The notes under the pieces: generated by a model
Database searches by the model: none
What the model was told of the DNA's origin: nothing
What the model saw: the letters and a program-made list of their open reading frames with translations, nothing else
Assembly: GCF_900109605.1 (NCBI RefSeq)
Contig: NZ_FOAM01000001.1
Location: 1-64,000 of the forward strand
DNA: 64,000 nt
Origin: Xaviernesmea oryzae
GTDB taxonomy: Bacteria > Pseudomonadota > Alphaproteobacteria > Rhizobiales > Rhizobiaceae
Direction of reading: 5' to 3'
In this document: piece by piece, positions 19,440-29,448 of the stretch
Layout of the letters: the number at the start of each line of letters is the position of its first letter
Position numbering within the stretch: the stretch's first letter is position 1
Translations under genes and position numbers: made by a program

Positions 19440-20093
19440 TTAAGAGGGTGTGACCCGGCGCAGCGTCAGATTGATGCGGCCTGGCTGACGCAGAAGCGTG
19501 CTTGTACCCGGATAGATCCGGTCGACGCCGTGATAGGCCAGCCGGCTTTCGGCTTCGAGCAGCAGCACGTCGCCGCTGCGCAGGCGAAAGGACGTCGTCG
19601 GCCCGCCGCGCATCGTTCCGCCCACACGAAACAGGGCCTCATCCCCCAGCGAGACCGAAAGGACCGGCGCGTCGAACGTGCTCTCATCCTTGTCCTGATG
19701 CAGGCCCATGTGCGCTTCCGGGCCATAAAGATTGACGAGGCACGCCTCTGGGGGCGGGGCGATTGGCGCGAGGTCGCGCCAAAGGTCGAGAAGCGGGGGC
19801 GGGATCGGTGGCCAGGCCTTGCCCGTCACCGGATGCTGCGGCTGATAGCGATAGCCTTGCACCTTGTCCGTCACCCATCCGAGCGGACCGCAATTGGTCA
19901 TGCGCACCGACAGCGGCTTTCCAGTCCGCGGCATTTCGGGCGAAAACAACGGAGCTTGGCGAACAATCTCGCGGATCGCCGCGATCAGCTCCGCCTGCAC
20001 GACCGCATCGAGATGTCCGGGAAGAAATCGTACGCCCGGCGGTAGGGCCGAAGCCCCCCGCCGTGGCGGCTTGTCAGGCCCGTCGGAGATCAT
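19440..20093 (-). CDS. alkB: AlkB-type alkylated DNA repair dioxygenase
   Basis: Protein of 217 aa, Fe(II)/2-oxoglutarate dioxygenase. The iron ligands are His and Asp in MGLHQDKDEST near residues 125-132 and His in AYHGVDRI near 183; RINLTLR near the C-terminus supplies the 2-oxoglutarate-binding Arg pair. NLYGPEAHMGLHQD matches AlkB well. It removes 1-methyladenine and 3-methylcytosine lesions. The start overlaps the stop of the upstream BON-LysM gene by four bases, so the two are co-transcribed. No ada gene is near. Confidence 0.9.
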   Translation of the reverse strand: MISDGPDKPPRRGASALPPGVRFLPGHLDAVVQAELIAAIREIVRQAPLFSPEMPRTGKPLSVRMTNCGPLGWVTDKVQGYRYQPQHPVTGKAWPPIPPPLLDLWRDLAPIAPPPEACLVNLYGPEAHMGLHQDKDESTFDAPVLSVSLGDEALFRVGGTMRGGPTTSFRLRSGDVLLLEAESRLAYHGVDRIYPGTSTLLRQPGRINLTLRRVTPS

Positions 20094-20551
20094 TTTGCCG
20101 CAAGTGCGGGAATGCGCAGCACCTGGCCCGGATAGATCTTGTCAGGATGGGTCAGCATCGGCTTGTTGGCTTCGAAGATTTCCTTGTTATGAGCGCCCTT
20201 GCCCGCTCCATATTGCTCCTCGGCGATCTTCCAGAGCGTATCGCCCTTCTTCACCGTGTAGAACACGGGGGCTGGAGCATCCGGAGCCTGTTCGACCTTC
20301 AAGTCCGAGGCCTCGACCTTGGAGACGCCGAGCGTATTGCCGACGGCGATGATCGCTTTTTCAAAGGCGGTCGTATCCTTGACGGACCCCTTGAGCACGA
20401 CCTTGTCGCCCTGGACATCGACCTTCACGTCCTGAGTACCGAGATCATGAGAGTCGAGCTCCTTCTTGACCTCTTCCGGCTGGGGCGCCGTGTCTTCATG
20501 GCCGATGCCAAGCTTCTTGCCGGCTTCCTTGATAAAATCGAAAATGCTCAT
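20090..20551 (-). CDS. kbp: BON-LysM protein, Kbp (YgaU) family
   Basis: Protein of 153 aa with the Kbp/YgaU layout: short N-terminal helix MSIFDFIKEAGKKLG, a BON domain (about residues 25-85, VKVDVQGDKVVLKGSV) and a C-terminal LysM domain (about 97-150, YTVKKGDTLWKIAEEQYG to IYPGQVLRIP). There is no signal peptide. The E. coli homologue is a cytoplasmic potassium-binding protein induced by osmotic stress; applying that here is inference. It is the upstream partner of alkB, overlapping it by four bases, an unexpected pairing. Confidence 0.85.
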   Translation of the reverse strand: MSIFDFIKEAGKKLGIGHEDTAPQPEEVKKELDSHDLGTQDVKVDVQGDKVVLKGSVKDTTAFEKAIIAVGNTLGVSKVEASDLKVEQAPDAPAPVFYTVKKGDTLWKIAEEQYGAGKGAHNKEIFEANKPMLTHPDKIYPGQVLRIPALAAK

Positions 20552-20770
20552 TGTGCTCTCCCTTGTCGCGCCCGGTGCTGCAACGACACCGGTGCCTTGG
20601 TTCAGCCCTTCGCCACGCATGAAGCGAAGGATCTGCAGGCAGATAGAGTCCCGGAATGATTGGGCCAGAGCAAAACGGCAAAGCGGACGAGGCGGCTTGG
20701 CGCGCAGCATGCACCTGCTCTGGCGACCGAGCGCTCGCCGCTAACGGATGCATCGTTATATGGCCGGGCT

Positions 20771-21205
20771 TTAATCTCCGTCGGGCCGGCCGCGCAGACG
20801 CTTCACGTCCCCGCGACCGCTCTTTTCCTTCAGACGGCGCTCAACCGAGCCACGGGTCGGCCGCGTCTTGCGCCGGGGTGGCGGCGGCGGTTCGGCCGCC
20901 TTGAGGATCAATTCCTTCAGGCGCTCGCGCGCATCTTCGCGGTTTCGCTCCTGACTGCGGAAGCGGCTGGCCTCGATCATCAGCACACCTTCTTTGGAAA
21001 GGCGGCGACCAGCCAGGCGAATGGCCGCGTCCCGTACCCGCTCCGGCAGCGCAGGCGAGGTGGCGAGCGGGTAGAAGAGTTGAACGGCGGTGGAGACCTT
21101 GTTGACATTCTGCCCGCCCGGTCCGCCGGCCAGCACGAACTGCTCCGTCAGCTCCCAGCCGGCGATGGTGATCCGGTCGTTGATGTAAAGCGGCGCACTC
21201 GCCAT
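20771..21205 (-). CDS. arfB: alternative ribosome-rescue factor ArfB
   Basis: Protein of 144 aa with the class I release-factor catalytic motif GGPGGQNVNK near residues 27-36 and a basic C-terminal tail (RRKTRPTRGSVERRLKEKS) that enters the empty mRNA channel of stalled ribosomes. No codon-recognition domain is present, so it is ArfB/YaeJ rather than a release factor. ATG 21205 gives the conserved N-terminus. Monocistronic between the Kbp-alkB pair and pckA. It would back up tmRNA in rescuing non-stop ribosomes. Confidence 0.93.
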   Translation of the reverse strand: MASAPLYINDRITIAGWELTEQFVLAGGPGGQNVNKVSTAVQLFYPLATSPALPERVRDAAIRLAGRRLSKEGVLMIEASRFRSQERNREDARERLKELILKAAEPPPPPRRKTRPTRGSVERRLKEKSGRGDVKRLRGRPDGD

Positions 21206-21349
21206 GGTCCCTGCCCGCCTTGCTTTGCCTGATCGCGCCTTGTCAGCCTTGGTCCTGGCTGAAGATATGTCGCCGCAGCACCCCGGAGTCAAACCCGCCA
21301 GCGAAGGCCGTGGCATCAGGCTGACGTTCCGGAGCGGTCCACATGCAAA

Positions 21350-21373
21350 AACCCGGCCGCGAGCAGCCGGGTT
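21350..21373 (-). terminator. rho-independent terminator of pckA
   Basis: On the minus strand AACCCGGC, loop, GCCGGGTT is followed by TTTTGC. It lies about 28 bases past the pckA stop, immediately after the parS-like motif. Confidence 0.85.
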
Positions 21374-21385
21374 TCACGTGAATCA
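21372..21385. promoter_or_regulatory. parS-like motif, copy 2
   Basis: TTTCACGTGAATCA between the pckA stop and its terminator. Extended to 16 bases (from 21370) it matches the parS consensus at 14 of 16 positions. It is identical to the copies at 6895 and 62341 and contains GAATC, a GANTC methylation target. Confidence 0.55.
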
Positions 21386-21400
21386 TAGATAAGAAACGGC

Positions 21401-23014
<1,614 letters not shown>

Positions 23015-23342
23015 GATCGCTTTTTCCTTTCGGCTGAAGCGGCGGGGATGGGATGACGCAGACCATAGAGACCGATACTGAAAAGCGCAAGAGTCTATCG
23101 AAAATTTCCTATTAAAATCAGTTATTTAATCGATTTAAAGAAAATCCTTTGATTTTTAATCGGTTGAATCGCCTCCTTGCCGGCCCCATTTTCAGCGGGT
23201 TGAAGAAAAGATTGCGACCTGCTCGTTCAAAAGGCGATTTCGCTTCGCCACAATTTGTTCCAGCTTTATACTAGAAGACTCACACTCCGGAGACGATCCA
23301 CCGCGACCTGGAGCATGAAGAAGAATGATGGAGCAGCGTATC
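23015..23342. promoter_or_regulatory. divergent pckA-chvI promoter region with paired operator-like repeats
   Basis: About 330 bp, notably AT-rich from 23085 to 23180 compared with the rest of the window. Two similar imperfect palindromes centred on CG, TTTAATCGATTTAA (23125-23138) and TTTAATCGGTTGAA (23155-23168), lie with centres exactly 30 bp apart, about three helical turns. The shape resembles LacI-family operators. In S. meliloti pckA is controlled by a LacI-type regulator (PckR); assignment to that protein is inference. Confidence 0.5.
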
Positions 23343-24080
23343 ATGCAGACAATCGCACTCGTCGACGACGATCGAAACATTCTCACGTCGGTTTCGATCG
23401 CGCTCGAGGCGGAAGGCTACAAGGTCGAGACCTACACGGATGGCGCCTCTGCGCTGGACGGGCTGCTGGCGCGCGCGCCGCAGCTGGCGATCTTCGACAT
23501 CAAGATGCCGCGCATGGACGGAATGGAGCTGCTTCGCCGTCTCAGGCAGAAATCCGATCTGCCGGTAATCTTCCTCACCTCCAAGGACGAGGAGATCGAT
23601 GAGCTCTTCGGCCTGAAGATGGGCGCGGACGATTTCATCACCAAGCCCTTCTCCCAAAGGCTGCTCGTCGAGCGGGTCAAGGCGATCCTGCGCCGTTCGG
23701 CCAATCGCGAGGCCGCCGCCGCCAATGCTGGCAGCGGCACCTCAGCGCCGAAAGCAAAGGATGACGCACCTTCGCGCTCGTTGGAACGCGGCCAGCTGGT
23801 CATGGACCAAGAGCGCCACACCTGCACCTGGAAGAACGAGCCGGTGACGCTGACGGTGACGGAATTCCTGATCCTGCATTCGCTCGCCCAGCGACCCGGC
23901 GTGGTCAAGAGCCGCGACGCGCTAATGGATGCGGCCTATGACGAGCAGGTCTATGTCGATGACCGCACGATCGACAGCCACATCAAGCGGCTGCGCAAGA
24001 AGTTCAAGATGGTCGACAACGACTTCGACATGATCGAAACGCTCTATGGCGTGGGCTACAGGTTCCGCGAAACGGCATGA
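23343..24080 (+). CDS. chvI: response regulator ChvI
   Basis: Protein of 245 aa, OmpR/PhoB family. Receiver domain with ALVDDD, phosphoacceptor Asp52 in [19 protein letters not shown] and [10 protein letters not shown]; the winged-helix DNA-binding domain covers the last 100 residues, ending [11 protein letters not shown]. The sequence closely follows ChvI/ExoS-partner regulators of Agrobacterium and Sinorhizobium. I use ATG 23343, which begins the conserved [10 protein letters not shown]; an ATG six codons earlier is possible. It responds to acidity and envelope state together with ChvG, controlling exopolysaccharide, motility and host-interaction genes. Confidence 0.95.
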   Translation: MQTIALVDDDRNILTSVSIALEAEGYKVETYTDGASALDGLLARAPQLAIFDIKMPRMDGMELLRRLRQKSDLPVIFLTSKDEEIDELFGLKMGADDFITKPFSQRLLVERVKAILRRSANREAAAANAGSGTSAPKAKDDAPSRSLERGQLVMDQERHTCTWKNEPVTLTVTEFLILHSLAQRPGVVKSRDALMDAAYDEQVYVDDRTIDSHIKRLRKKFKMVDNDFDMIETLYGVGYRFRETA

Positions 24081-24140
24081 GGCGCGCTGATCGCGCAGAC
24101 ACGATGCCGCATGGCTGACAGCGGAAGACGGTAAGGCAGG

Positions 24141-25937
24141 GTGACGGACGTCCTCACACAGAATACGGCCCGGCAGGGCGATGGCGAAGAGGCGGCGGAA
24201 ACCCCGCGTCGGCGCTTTGCCGGCTGGTCGCATCCCTTCACGCTGATCCGGCGGCTGTTCGGCAATGCGGTCTTCTCCAGCCTGACGCGCCGTATCCTGT
24301 TCTTCAACCTCGTGGCGCTGGTCGTTCTGGTCGGCGGCATCATGTATCTCAATCAGTTCCGCGAGGGCCTGATCGATGCACGCGTCGAAAGCCTCTTGAC
24401 CCAGGGCGAGATCATTGCCGGCGCCATCGCCGCGTCCGCCTCCGTCGATACCAATTCGATCACCATCGATCCGCAGAAGCTTCTGGAACTTCAGGCCGGC
24501 CAGAGCATCACCCCCGTGCCACGCGACGAGGACCTCGAATTTCCGATCACGCAGGAGCGGGTCGCGCCTATCCTTCGCCGGCTCATTTCTCCGACGCGCA
24601 CGCGCGCACGGCTCTACGATGCCGATGCCGATCTGCTGCTCGACTCCCGCCATCTCTATACCGGCGGCCAGGTGCTGCGCTTCGACCTGCCTTCGATCAC
24701 CCCGGACGAGACAAGCTTTACCGATAGGGTCAACGGCTGGTTCAACCGGCTCTTACAGCCCGGCAATCTCTCGCTCTACAAGGAGCCGCCGGGCGGCAAT
24801 GGCTCGATCTATCCCGAGGTCGTCAATGCGCTGACCGGTGTGCGCGGCGCCGTGGTGCGGGTAACCGAAAAGGGCGAGCTGATCGTTTCCGTCGCCGTGC
24901 CGGTTCAGCGCTTCCGCGCCGTGCTGGGCGTTCTCCTGCTGTCCACCCAGGCCGGCGATATCGACAAGATCGTCCATGCCGAGCGCCTCGCCATCATCCG
25001 CGTCTTCGGCGTGGCGGCGCTGGTCAACGTCATTCTCTCGGTGCTTCTCTCCTCTACCATCGCCAATCCCTTGCGCCGTCTCTCGGCGGCCGCCATCCGT
25101 GTCAGGCGGGGCGGCGCCAAGGAACGGCAGGAAATTCCCGACTTCTCCTCCCGGCAGGACGAGATCGGCAATCTTTCCATCGCGCTGCGCGATATGACCC
25201 GCGCGCTCTACGACCGGATCGACGCGATCGAGAGCTTCGCGGCCGATGTCAGCCATGAGCTGAAAAACCCGTTGACGTCGCTGCGCAGCGCAGTGGAGAC
25301 CCTGCCGCTGGCCCGCAGCGAGGAGAGCAAGCAGCGCCTGCTCGACATCATCCAGCATGATGTGCGCCGCCTCGACCGGCTGATCACCGATATTTCCGAC
25401 GCCTCGCGGCTCGACGCGGAGCTTGCCCGCAGCGACGCCAATACGGTCGATCTGGAAAAGCTGCTCGCCAATCTGGTCGATATTTCCCGGCAGATCCGCA
25501 GCCGGAAGAAGGCGGTGCAGCTCGATTTCATTGTCGATCGCAAGGATCCGCGTACCCGCTATGAGGTGTCCGGCTATGAACTGCGGATCGGCCAGATCGT
25601 CACCAACCTGATCGAAAACGCCCGCTCCTTCGTGCCCGAAGACAGTGGCCGCATTCTCGTGCGCCTTGCCCGCCGCAAGAACCGCTGCATCGTGCAGGTG
25701 GAAGACAATGGGCCGGGCATCCAGGCGGAAGATATCGACCGGATCTTCGAGCGCTTCTACACGGACCGTCCCGAAGGCGAGGATTTCGGCCAGAACTCCG
25801 GCCTTGGCCTGTCGATATCGCGCCAGATCGCCGAGGCGCATAAGGGAACGCTGAAGGCCGAAAACATGAAGGACGACACCGGCCGGGTGGTCGGCGCCCG
25901 CTTTACCCTCGTTCTGCCGGCCGAGACCGAGGCGTGA
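24141..25937 (+). CDS. chvG: sensor histidine kinase ChvG (ExoS)
   Basis: Protein of 598 aa from a GTG start with AAGGCAGG upstream. Membrane segments near residues 55-75 and 285-305 bracket a periplasmic sensor domain of about 200 aa, where ExoR binds in Sinorhizobium. A HAMP region follows, then His372 in DVSHELKNPLTSLRS and ATPase boxes NLIENARSFV, EDNGPGI and NSGLGLSISRQI. Follows chvI after 60 bp and overlaps hprK by four bases, so sensing and the regulatory phosphotransferase genes are one transcription unit. Confidence 0.95.
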   Translation: MTDVLTQNTARQGDGEEAAETPRRRFAGWSHPFTLIRRLFGNAVFSSLTRRILFFNLVALVVLVGGIMYLNQFREGLIDARVESLLTQGEIIAGAIAASASVDTNSITIDPQKLLELQAGQSITPVPRDEDLEFPITQERVAPILRRLISPTRTRARLYDADADLLLDSRHLYTGGQVLRFDLPSITPDETSFTDRVNGWFNRLLQPGNLSLYKEPPGGNGSIYPEVVNALTGVRGAVVRVTEKGELIVSVAVPVQRFRAVLGVLLLSTQAGDIDKIVHAERLAIIRVFGVAALVNVILSVLLSSTIANPLRRLSAAAIRVRRGGAKERQEIPDFSSRQDEIGNLSIALRDMTRALYDRIDAIESFAADVSHELKNPLTSLRSAVETLPLARSEESKQRLLDIIQHDVRRLDRLITDISDASRLDAELARSDANTVDLEKLLANLVDISRQIRSRKKAVQLDFIVDRKDPRTRYEVSGYELRIGQIVTNLIENARSFVPEDSGRILVRLARRKNRCIVQVEDNGPGIQAEDIDRIFERFYTDRPEGEDFGQNSGLGLSISRQIAEAHKGTLKAENMKDDTGRVVGARFTLVLPAETEA

Positions 25938-26392
25938 GCGGCACCTTCATTCACGCCACCGCCGTCGTCGTGGGCACGACGGGCCTTCTGTTCATCGGGC
26001 CGTCCGGCAGCGGCAAGACCATACTGGCGTTGGCGGCGGTCGAGGGGGCGCGCCGCGCCGGCCTGTTTTCCGCTTTTGTCGGGGATGACCAAGTTTTGAT
26101 TGCCTCGGAAGGCGGCGTGATCATCGCCCGGCAGCCACCTGTCATCGCGGGGCTGGCGGAAATTCGCGGCAGCGCCATCGTTCCCGTCTTCCATGTGCCG
26201 GCGGCGGTGATGGATTACGCGGTGCGGCCGGTTGCGCTTGAGGGCGTTGAGCGGATCGCGCCGGAGGACGAAAGGGCCGAACTCGCGCCCGGGATCAGCC
26301 TTCCGCTGATCCGCCTTCCCCATGGCGATGGGGTGGACCCCACGCTTCGGCTTGGCCTTTTGCTGGCCGCCCAAGCGCACAAAATGCATTAA
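25934..26392 (+). CDS. hprK: short HPr kinase/phosphorylase
   Basis: Protein of 152 aa from a GTG that overlaps the chvG stop. It is the short alphaproteobacterial form, keeping only the catalytic C-terminal domain of the roughly 310-aa Gram-positive enzyme: P-loop GPSGSGKT near residues 22-29 and FVGDDQVLI near 50. It phosphorylates a Ser of HPr; the HPr gene is two genes downstream. With EIIA-Man and HPr but no sugar permease nearby, this is a regulatory rather than a transport system. Confidence 0.9.
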   Translation: MSGTFIHATAVVVGTTGLLFIGPSGSGKTILALAAVEGARRAGLFSAFVGDDQVLIASEGGVIIARQPPVIAGLAEIRGSAIVPVFHVPAAVMDYAVRPVALEGVERIAPEDERAELAPGISLPLIRLPHGDGVDPTLRLGLLLAAQAHKMH

Positions 26393-26559
26393 AACGGAGC
26401 GGATCGAGAGCAAAGCTGGAACGCAGGTGCGGAATTTTAACTTGCACTTCGCCTTTTCCTTGCCAAGATGGCCGCCCCGACGGTGGACGAAATATCAGCA
26501 TTGCGCTATGCGGCTGCTCGTTTCGAAGGCGGTCGTCGCGCAGGTGGAGCAAAGACATC

Positions 26560-26961
26560 ATGATCGGACTTGTGCTTGTCACGCATGGCAAGCTGGCAGA
26601 GGAGTTTCGGCATGCGCTTGAGCATGTCGTCGGTCCGCAAAAGTCCATTGAAACGGTTTGCATCGGCCCTGAGGACGATATGGACCAGCGGCGCCAGGAT
26701 ATTCTGGAGGCCGTGATGGCGGCCGATGCCGGCAATGGCGTGATCATCCTCACCGACATGTTCGGCGGAACCCCTTCGAACCTCGCGATCTCCGTGATGC
26801 AGAGCGGCACGGTCGAGGTGATCGCGGGTGTCAACCTGCCCATGCTGATCAAGCTTGCCGGCGTGCGTGCCGAAAGCACCATGGACAAGGCGCTGATCGA
26901 GGCCTCCGAAGCGGGCCGCAAATATATCAATGTTGCCAGCCGTGTGCTCAGCGGAAAATAA
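26560..26961 (+). CDS. PTS EIIA component, mannose family
   Basis: Protein of 133 aa, EIIA-Man fold. His9 in VTHGKLAEEF is the phosphorylation site; LTDMFGGTPSNLAI is the conserved loop that contacts the active site. No IIB, IIC or IID partner is near, so it is a stand-alone regulatory EIIA as in other Rhizobiales, often named PtsM or ManX. It lies 167 bp after hprK and 18 bp before the HPr gene. Confidence 0.92.
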   Translation: MIGLVLVTHGKLAEEFRHALEHVVGPQKSIETVCIGPEDDMDQRRQDILEAVMAADAGNGVIILTDMFGGTPSNLAISVMQSGTVEVIAGVNLPMLIKLAGVRAESTMDKALIEASEAGRKYINVASRVLSGK

Positions 26962-26979
26962 CCAACAGAACGAAGCTTG

Positions 26980-27252
26980 ATGACGCTGACCCGCGACCTT
27001 CCGATCGTCAACAAACGCGGCCTTCATGCCCGCGCATCGGCGAAATTCGTCCAGACCGTCGAAACCTTCAAGGCCGAGATCCACGTCTCCAAGGACGGTA
27101 TGACCGTCGGTGGGCTGTCGATCATGGGCCTGATGATGCTGGCCGCCAGCACCGGCTCGACCATTCAGGTCAGCGCCACCGGCGAGGATGCCGAAGCCGC
27201 GCTCGACGCGCTCGAGGCCCTGGTTGCCGACCGCTTCGGCGAGGAAATATGA
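26980..27252 (+). CDS. ptsH: phosphocarrier protein HPr
   Basis: Protein of 90 aa. His16 in KRGLHARASAKFV is the PEP-dependent phosphorylation site, and Ser47 in GGLSIMGLMML corresponds to the regulatory Ser targeted by HprK. The gene sits directly behind the EIIA gene and would receive phosphate from an EI-Ntr (PtsP) encoded elsewhere. Its coupling with chvIG upstream suggests cross-talk between carbon/nitrogen status and envelope signalling, as proposed for Brucella and Agrobacterium. Confidence 0.95.
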   Translation: MTLTRDLPIVNKRGLHARASAKFVQTVETFKAEIHVSKDGMTVGGLSIMGLMMLAASTGSTIQVSATGEDAEAALDALEALVADRFGEEI

Positions 27253-27265
27253 ACCATATAAAGAC

Positions 27266-27281
27266 ATAAAGACGTCTTTAT
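27266..27281. promoter_or_regulatory. palindromic operator before ahcY, SahR-like
   Basis: ATAAAGACGTCTTTAT is a perfect 16-bp palindrome, extended outward to ACAT and ATGT with one extra base on the right. It lies 200 bp before ahcY and just after ptsH. Operators of this form (ATAAAGATATCTTTAT-like) are reported for the ArsR-type S-adenosylhomocysteine regulator SahR. The assignment is by motif resemblance only. Confidence 0.55.
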
Positions 27282-27482
27282 ATGTCCATTGCTCATTCAC
27301 CTTTTTCCTGTTAGATCTCGTGCCATGCGCGGGAGAGTGGCGCCGTGCTGCCATCCCGCCCTTCCAGGCCCGCCGGCCTGGTCCATGGCGCGCACCGCGC
27401 GCCCAAAGCCATTCATGCCGCTTTCGGGCAGGCCCATCCGGCGCCTCGACCTGACAGTGGCTTCAGCTGGAGACGCCCTGAC

Positions 27483-28883
27483 ATGAGCACGACCCACGAT
27501 TATCTGGTTGCCGATATCGGCTTGGCGGAGTTTGGCCGCAAGGAACTCGACATCGCCGAAACCGAAATGCCCGGCCTGATGGCCTGCCGCGAGGAATTCG
27601 GCGCCTCCAAGCCGCTCAAGGGCGCACGCATCTCCGGCTCGCTGCACATGACGATCCAGACGGCCGTTCTGATCGAGACGCTGGTGGCGCTCGGCGCGGA
27701 GGTACGCTGGGCCTCGTGCAACATCTACTCCACCCAGGACCATGCCGCGGCCGCGATCGCCGCCTCGGGCATTCCGGTCTATGCCGTCAAGGGCGAGACG
27801 CTGGAAGAATATTGGACCTACACGGACAAGATCTTCCAGTGGGCCGATGACGGCCTGTCCAACATGATTCTCGATGATGGCGGCGACGCCACCATGTACA
27901 TCCTGCTCGGCGCCCGTGCCGAAGCCGGCGAAGACGTGCTGTCGAACCCCGGTTCGGAAGAGGAAGAGATCCTGTTCGCACAGATCAAGAAGCGGCTTCA
28001 GGCTTCGCCGGGCTGGTTCACCAAGCAGCGTGACGCGATCAAGGGCGTGACCGAGGAAACCACGACGGGCGTTCACCGCCTGTATGAACTGGCCAAGAAG
28101 GGCCTGCTGCCCTTCCCGGCGATCAACGTCAATGACAGCGTCACCAAGTCCAAGTTCGACAACAAATATGGCTGCAAGGAATCGCTTGTCGACGGCATCC
28201 GCCGCGGCACCGACGTGATGATGGCTGGCAAGGTCGCCGTCGTCTGCGGCTATGGCGATGTCGGCAAGGGCTCGGCCGCCTCGCTGCAGGGCGCCGGCGC
28301 CCGCGTCAAGGTGACGGAAATCGACCCGATCTGCGCGCTGCAGGCTGCCATGGACGGCTTTGAAGTCGTCCAGCTGGAAGACGTCGTCTCCTCGGCCGAT
28401 ATCTTCATCACCACGACAGGCAATCGCGACGTCATCCGCCTGGAGCATATGCGGGCGATGAAGGACATGGCGATCGTCGGCAATATCGGCCATTTCGACA
28501 ATGAGATTCAGGTCTCGTCGCTGCGCAATCTCAAGTGGACCAACATCAAGCCGCAGGTCGACATGGTCGAATTCCCCGGCGGCAACCGGATGATCCTGCT
28601 CTCCCAGGGCCGCCTGCTGAACCTCGGCAATGCGACGGGCCATCCGTCCTTCGTCATGTCGGCCTCCTTCACCAACCAGGTCCTCGGCCAGATCGAGCTG
28701 TTCACCAAGCCCGGCGAATACAAGAACGACGTCTATGTTCTGCCGAAGCACCTGGACGAGAAGGTCGCTCGCCTGCATCTGGCCAAACTCGGCGCCAAGC
28801 TGACCGAGCTGCGCCCGGAACAGGCCGATTATATCGGCGTGCCCGCACAGGGCCCGTTCAAGGCCGAGCATTACCGCTACTAA
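27483..28883 (+). CDS. ahcY: S-adenosylhomocysteine hydrolase
   Basis: Protein of 466 aa, the usual bacterial size. It splits S-adenosylhomocysteine to adenosine and homocysteine, keeping methyltransferases active. N-terminal [21 protein letters not shown], the NAD-binding [13 protein letters not shown] near residue 260 and the C-terminal [10 protein letters not shown] are diagnostic. ATG 27483 gives the conserved start; a longer frame upstream is not conserved. The 230-bp leader carries a SahR-like palindrome, so ahcY probably has its own promoter although it follows the PTS genes. A hairpin begins right at its stop. Confidence 0.97.
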   Translation: MSTTHDYLVADIGLAEFGRKELDIAETEMPGLMACREEFGASKPLKGARISGSLHMTIQTAVLIETLVALGAEVRWASCNIYSTQDHAAAAIAASGIPVYAVKGETLEEYWTYTDKIFQWADDGLSNMILDDGGDATMYILLGARAEAGEDVLSNPGSEEEEILFAQIKKRLQASPGWFTKQRDAIKGVTEETTTGVHRLYELAKKGLLPFPAINVNDSVTKSKFDNKYGCKESLVDGIRRGTDVMMAGKVAVVCGYGDVGKGSAASLQGAGARVKVTEIDPICALQAAMDGFEVVQLEDVVSSADIFITTTGNRDVIRLEHMRAMKDMAIVGNIGHFDNEIQVSSLRNLKWTNIKPQVDMVEFPGGNRMILLSQGRLLNLGNATGHPSFVMSASFTNQVLGQIELFTKPGEYKNDVYVLPKHLDEKVARLHLAKLGAKLTELRPEQADYIGVPAQGPFKAEHYRY

Positions 28884-28993
28884 AGCGGGACGGCGAAAAG
28901 TGTGAGCGGTTTTCGCCTGAAATCCCGCTCTGACTTTTTAACGTAGATCATGATTCAGATTTCAGACCGAACGGGTCTTACATCATCATGATC
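28884..28993. repeat. two-hairpin intergenic element, RIME-like
   Basis: A 110-bp element starting at the base after the ahcY stop. Hairpin 1: AGCGGGA plus GGCGAAAA pair with TTTTCGCC plus TCCCGCT (28884-28929), followed by CTGACTTTTT, so it can also terminate ahcY. Hairpin 2: GATCATGAT (28946-28954) pairs with ATCATGATC (28985-28993), with an inner AGACC/GGTCT stem. Size and two-palindrome layout resemble the rhizobial intergenic mosaic element RIME1, of about 108 bp. Family membership is inferred. Confidence 0.55.
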
Positions 28994-29035
28994 CAGGGCC
29001 GGACGCCGCAAGGCCTCCGAACATTCGAAGATCAG

Positions 29036-29073
29036 AGGGACGCGCGGCCACCAGCTGCGCGTCCCTTTCTTTT
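29036..29073 (+). terminator. rho-independent terminator
   Basis: AGGGACGCGC and GCGCGTCCCT form a 10-bp stem around an 11-base loop, followed by TTCTTTT. It is 150 bp past ahcY and would end any read-through before divL. Confidence 0.85.
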
Positions 29074-29448
29074 GCCTGCTCTCCAAGGCCCCGAAGTCAA
29101 GGACACCTGAGAAATACCTGATCGAAGTCAGACACTTGAGCAGCCTTACGACGGCACGGTGAGGCGGAGGAGGCTGCAAATGTCAGGCCTCGCCATCCGT
29201 TCGGCAGGTTCGGCGCAAGCCCCGAGCCGTAAGAAGACCGACGCAAAGCTTCGTTCCGCCACGCGATCGGCACAAAGAACGTGAAGCCTGGAGGCTGGCG
29301 CTCTGGCCCACAGGCAGAGGAGGAACGAACGGGTGCCAGGACATTTTGCGCCATGATGGCTGCAGATCCGACGCCGGCAATCTTTGCAATCGAAGCCGCA
29401 TGTTCGCATCCAGAGGGGCGCATGCCAGGCTTTCATTTCTTTTGACGG
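29074..29448. other. intergenic region upstream of divL
   Basis: About 375 bp between the terminator and the divL leader hairpin. I find no open frame with convincing codon use or recognisable product on either strand. It should hold the divL promoter, but no clear boxes stand out. Confidence 0.4.

Noticed and set aside
27282-27482. Possible riboswitch in the GC-rich ahcY leader
   Set aside because: Several GC-rich inverted repeats exist, but I could not fit the conserved core of the SAH, SAM-II or SAM/SAH classes; the palindromic operator explains regulation more simply.
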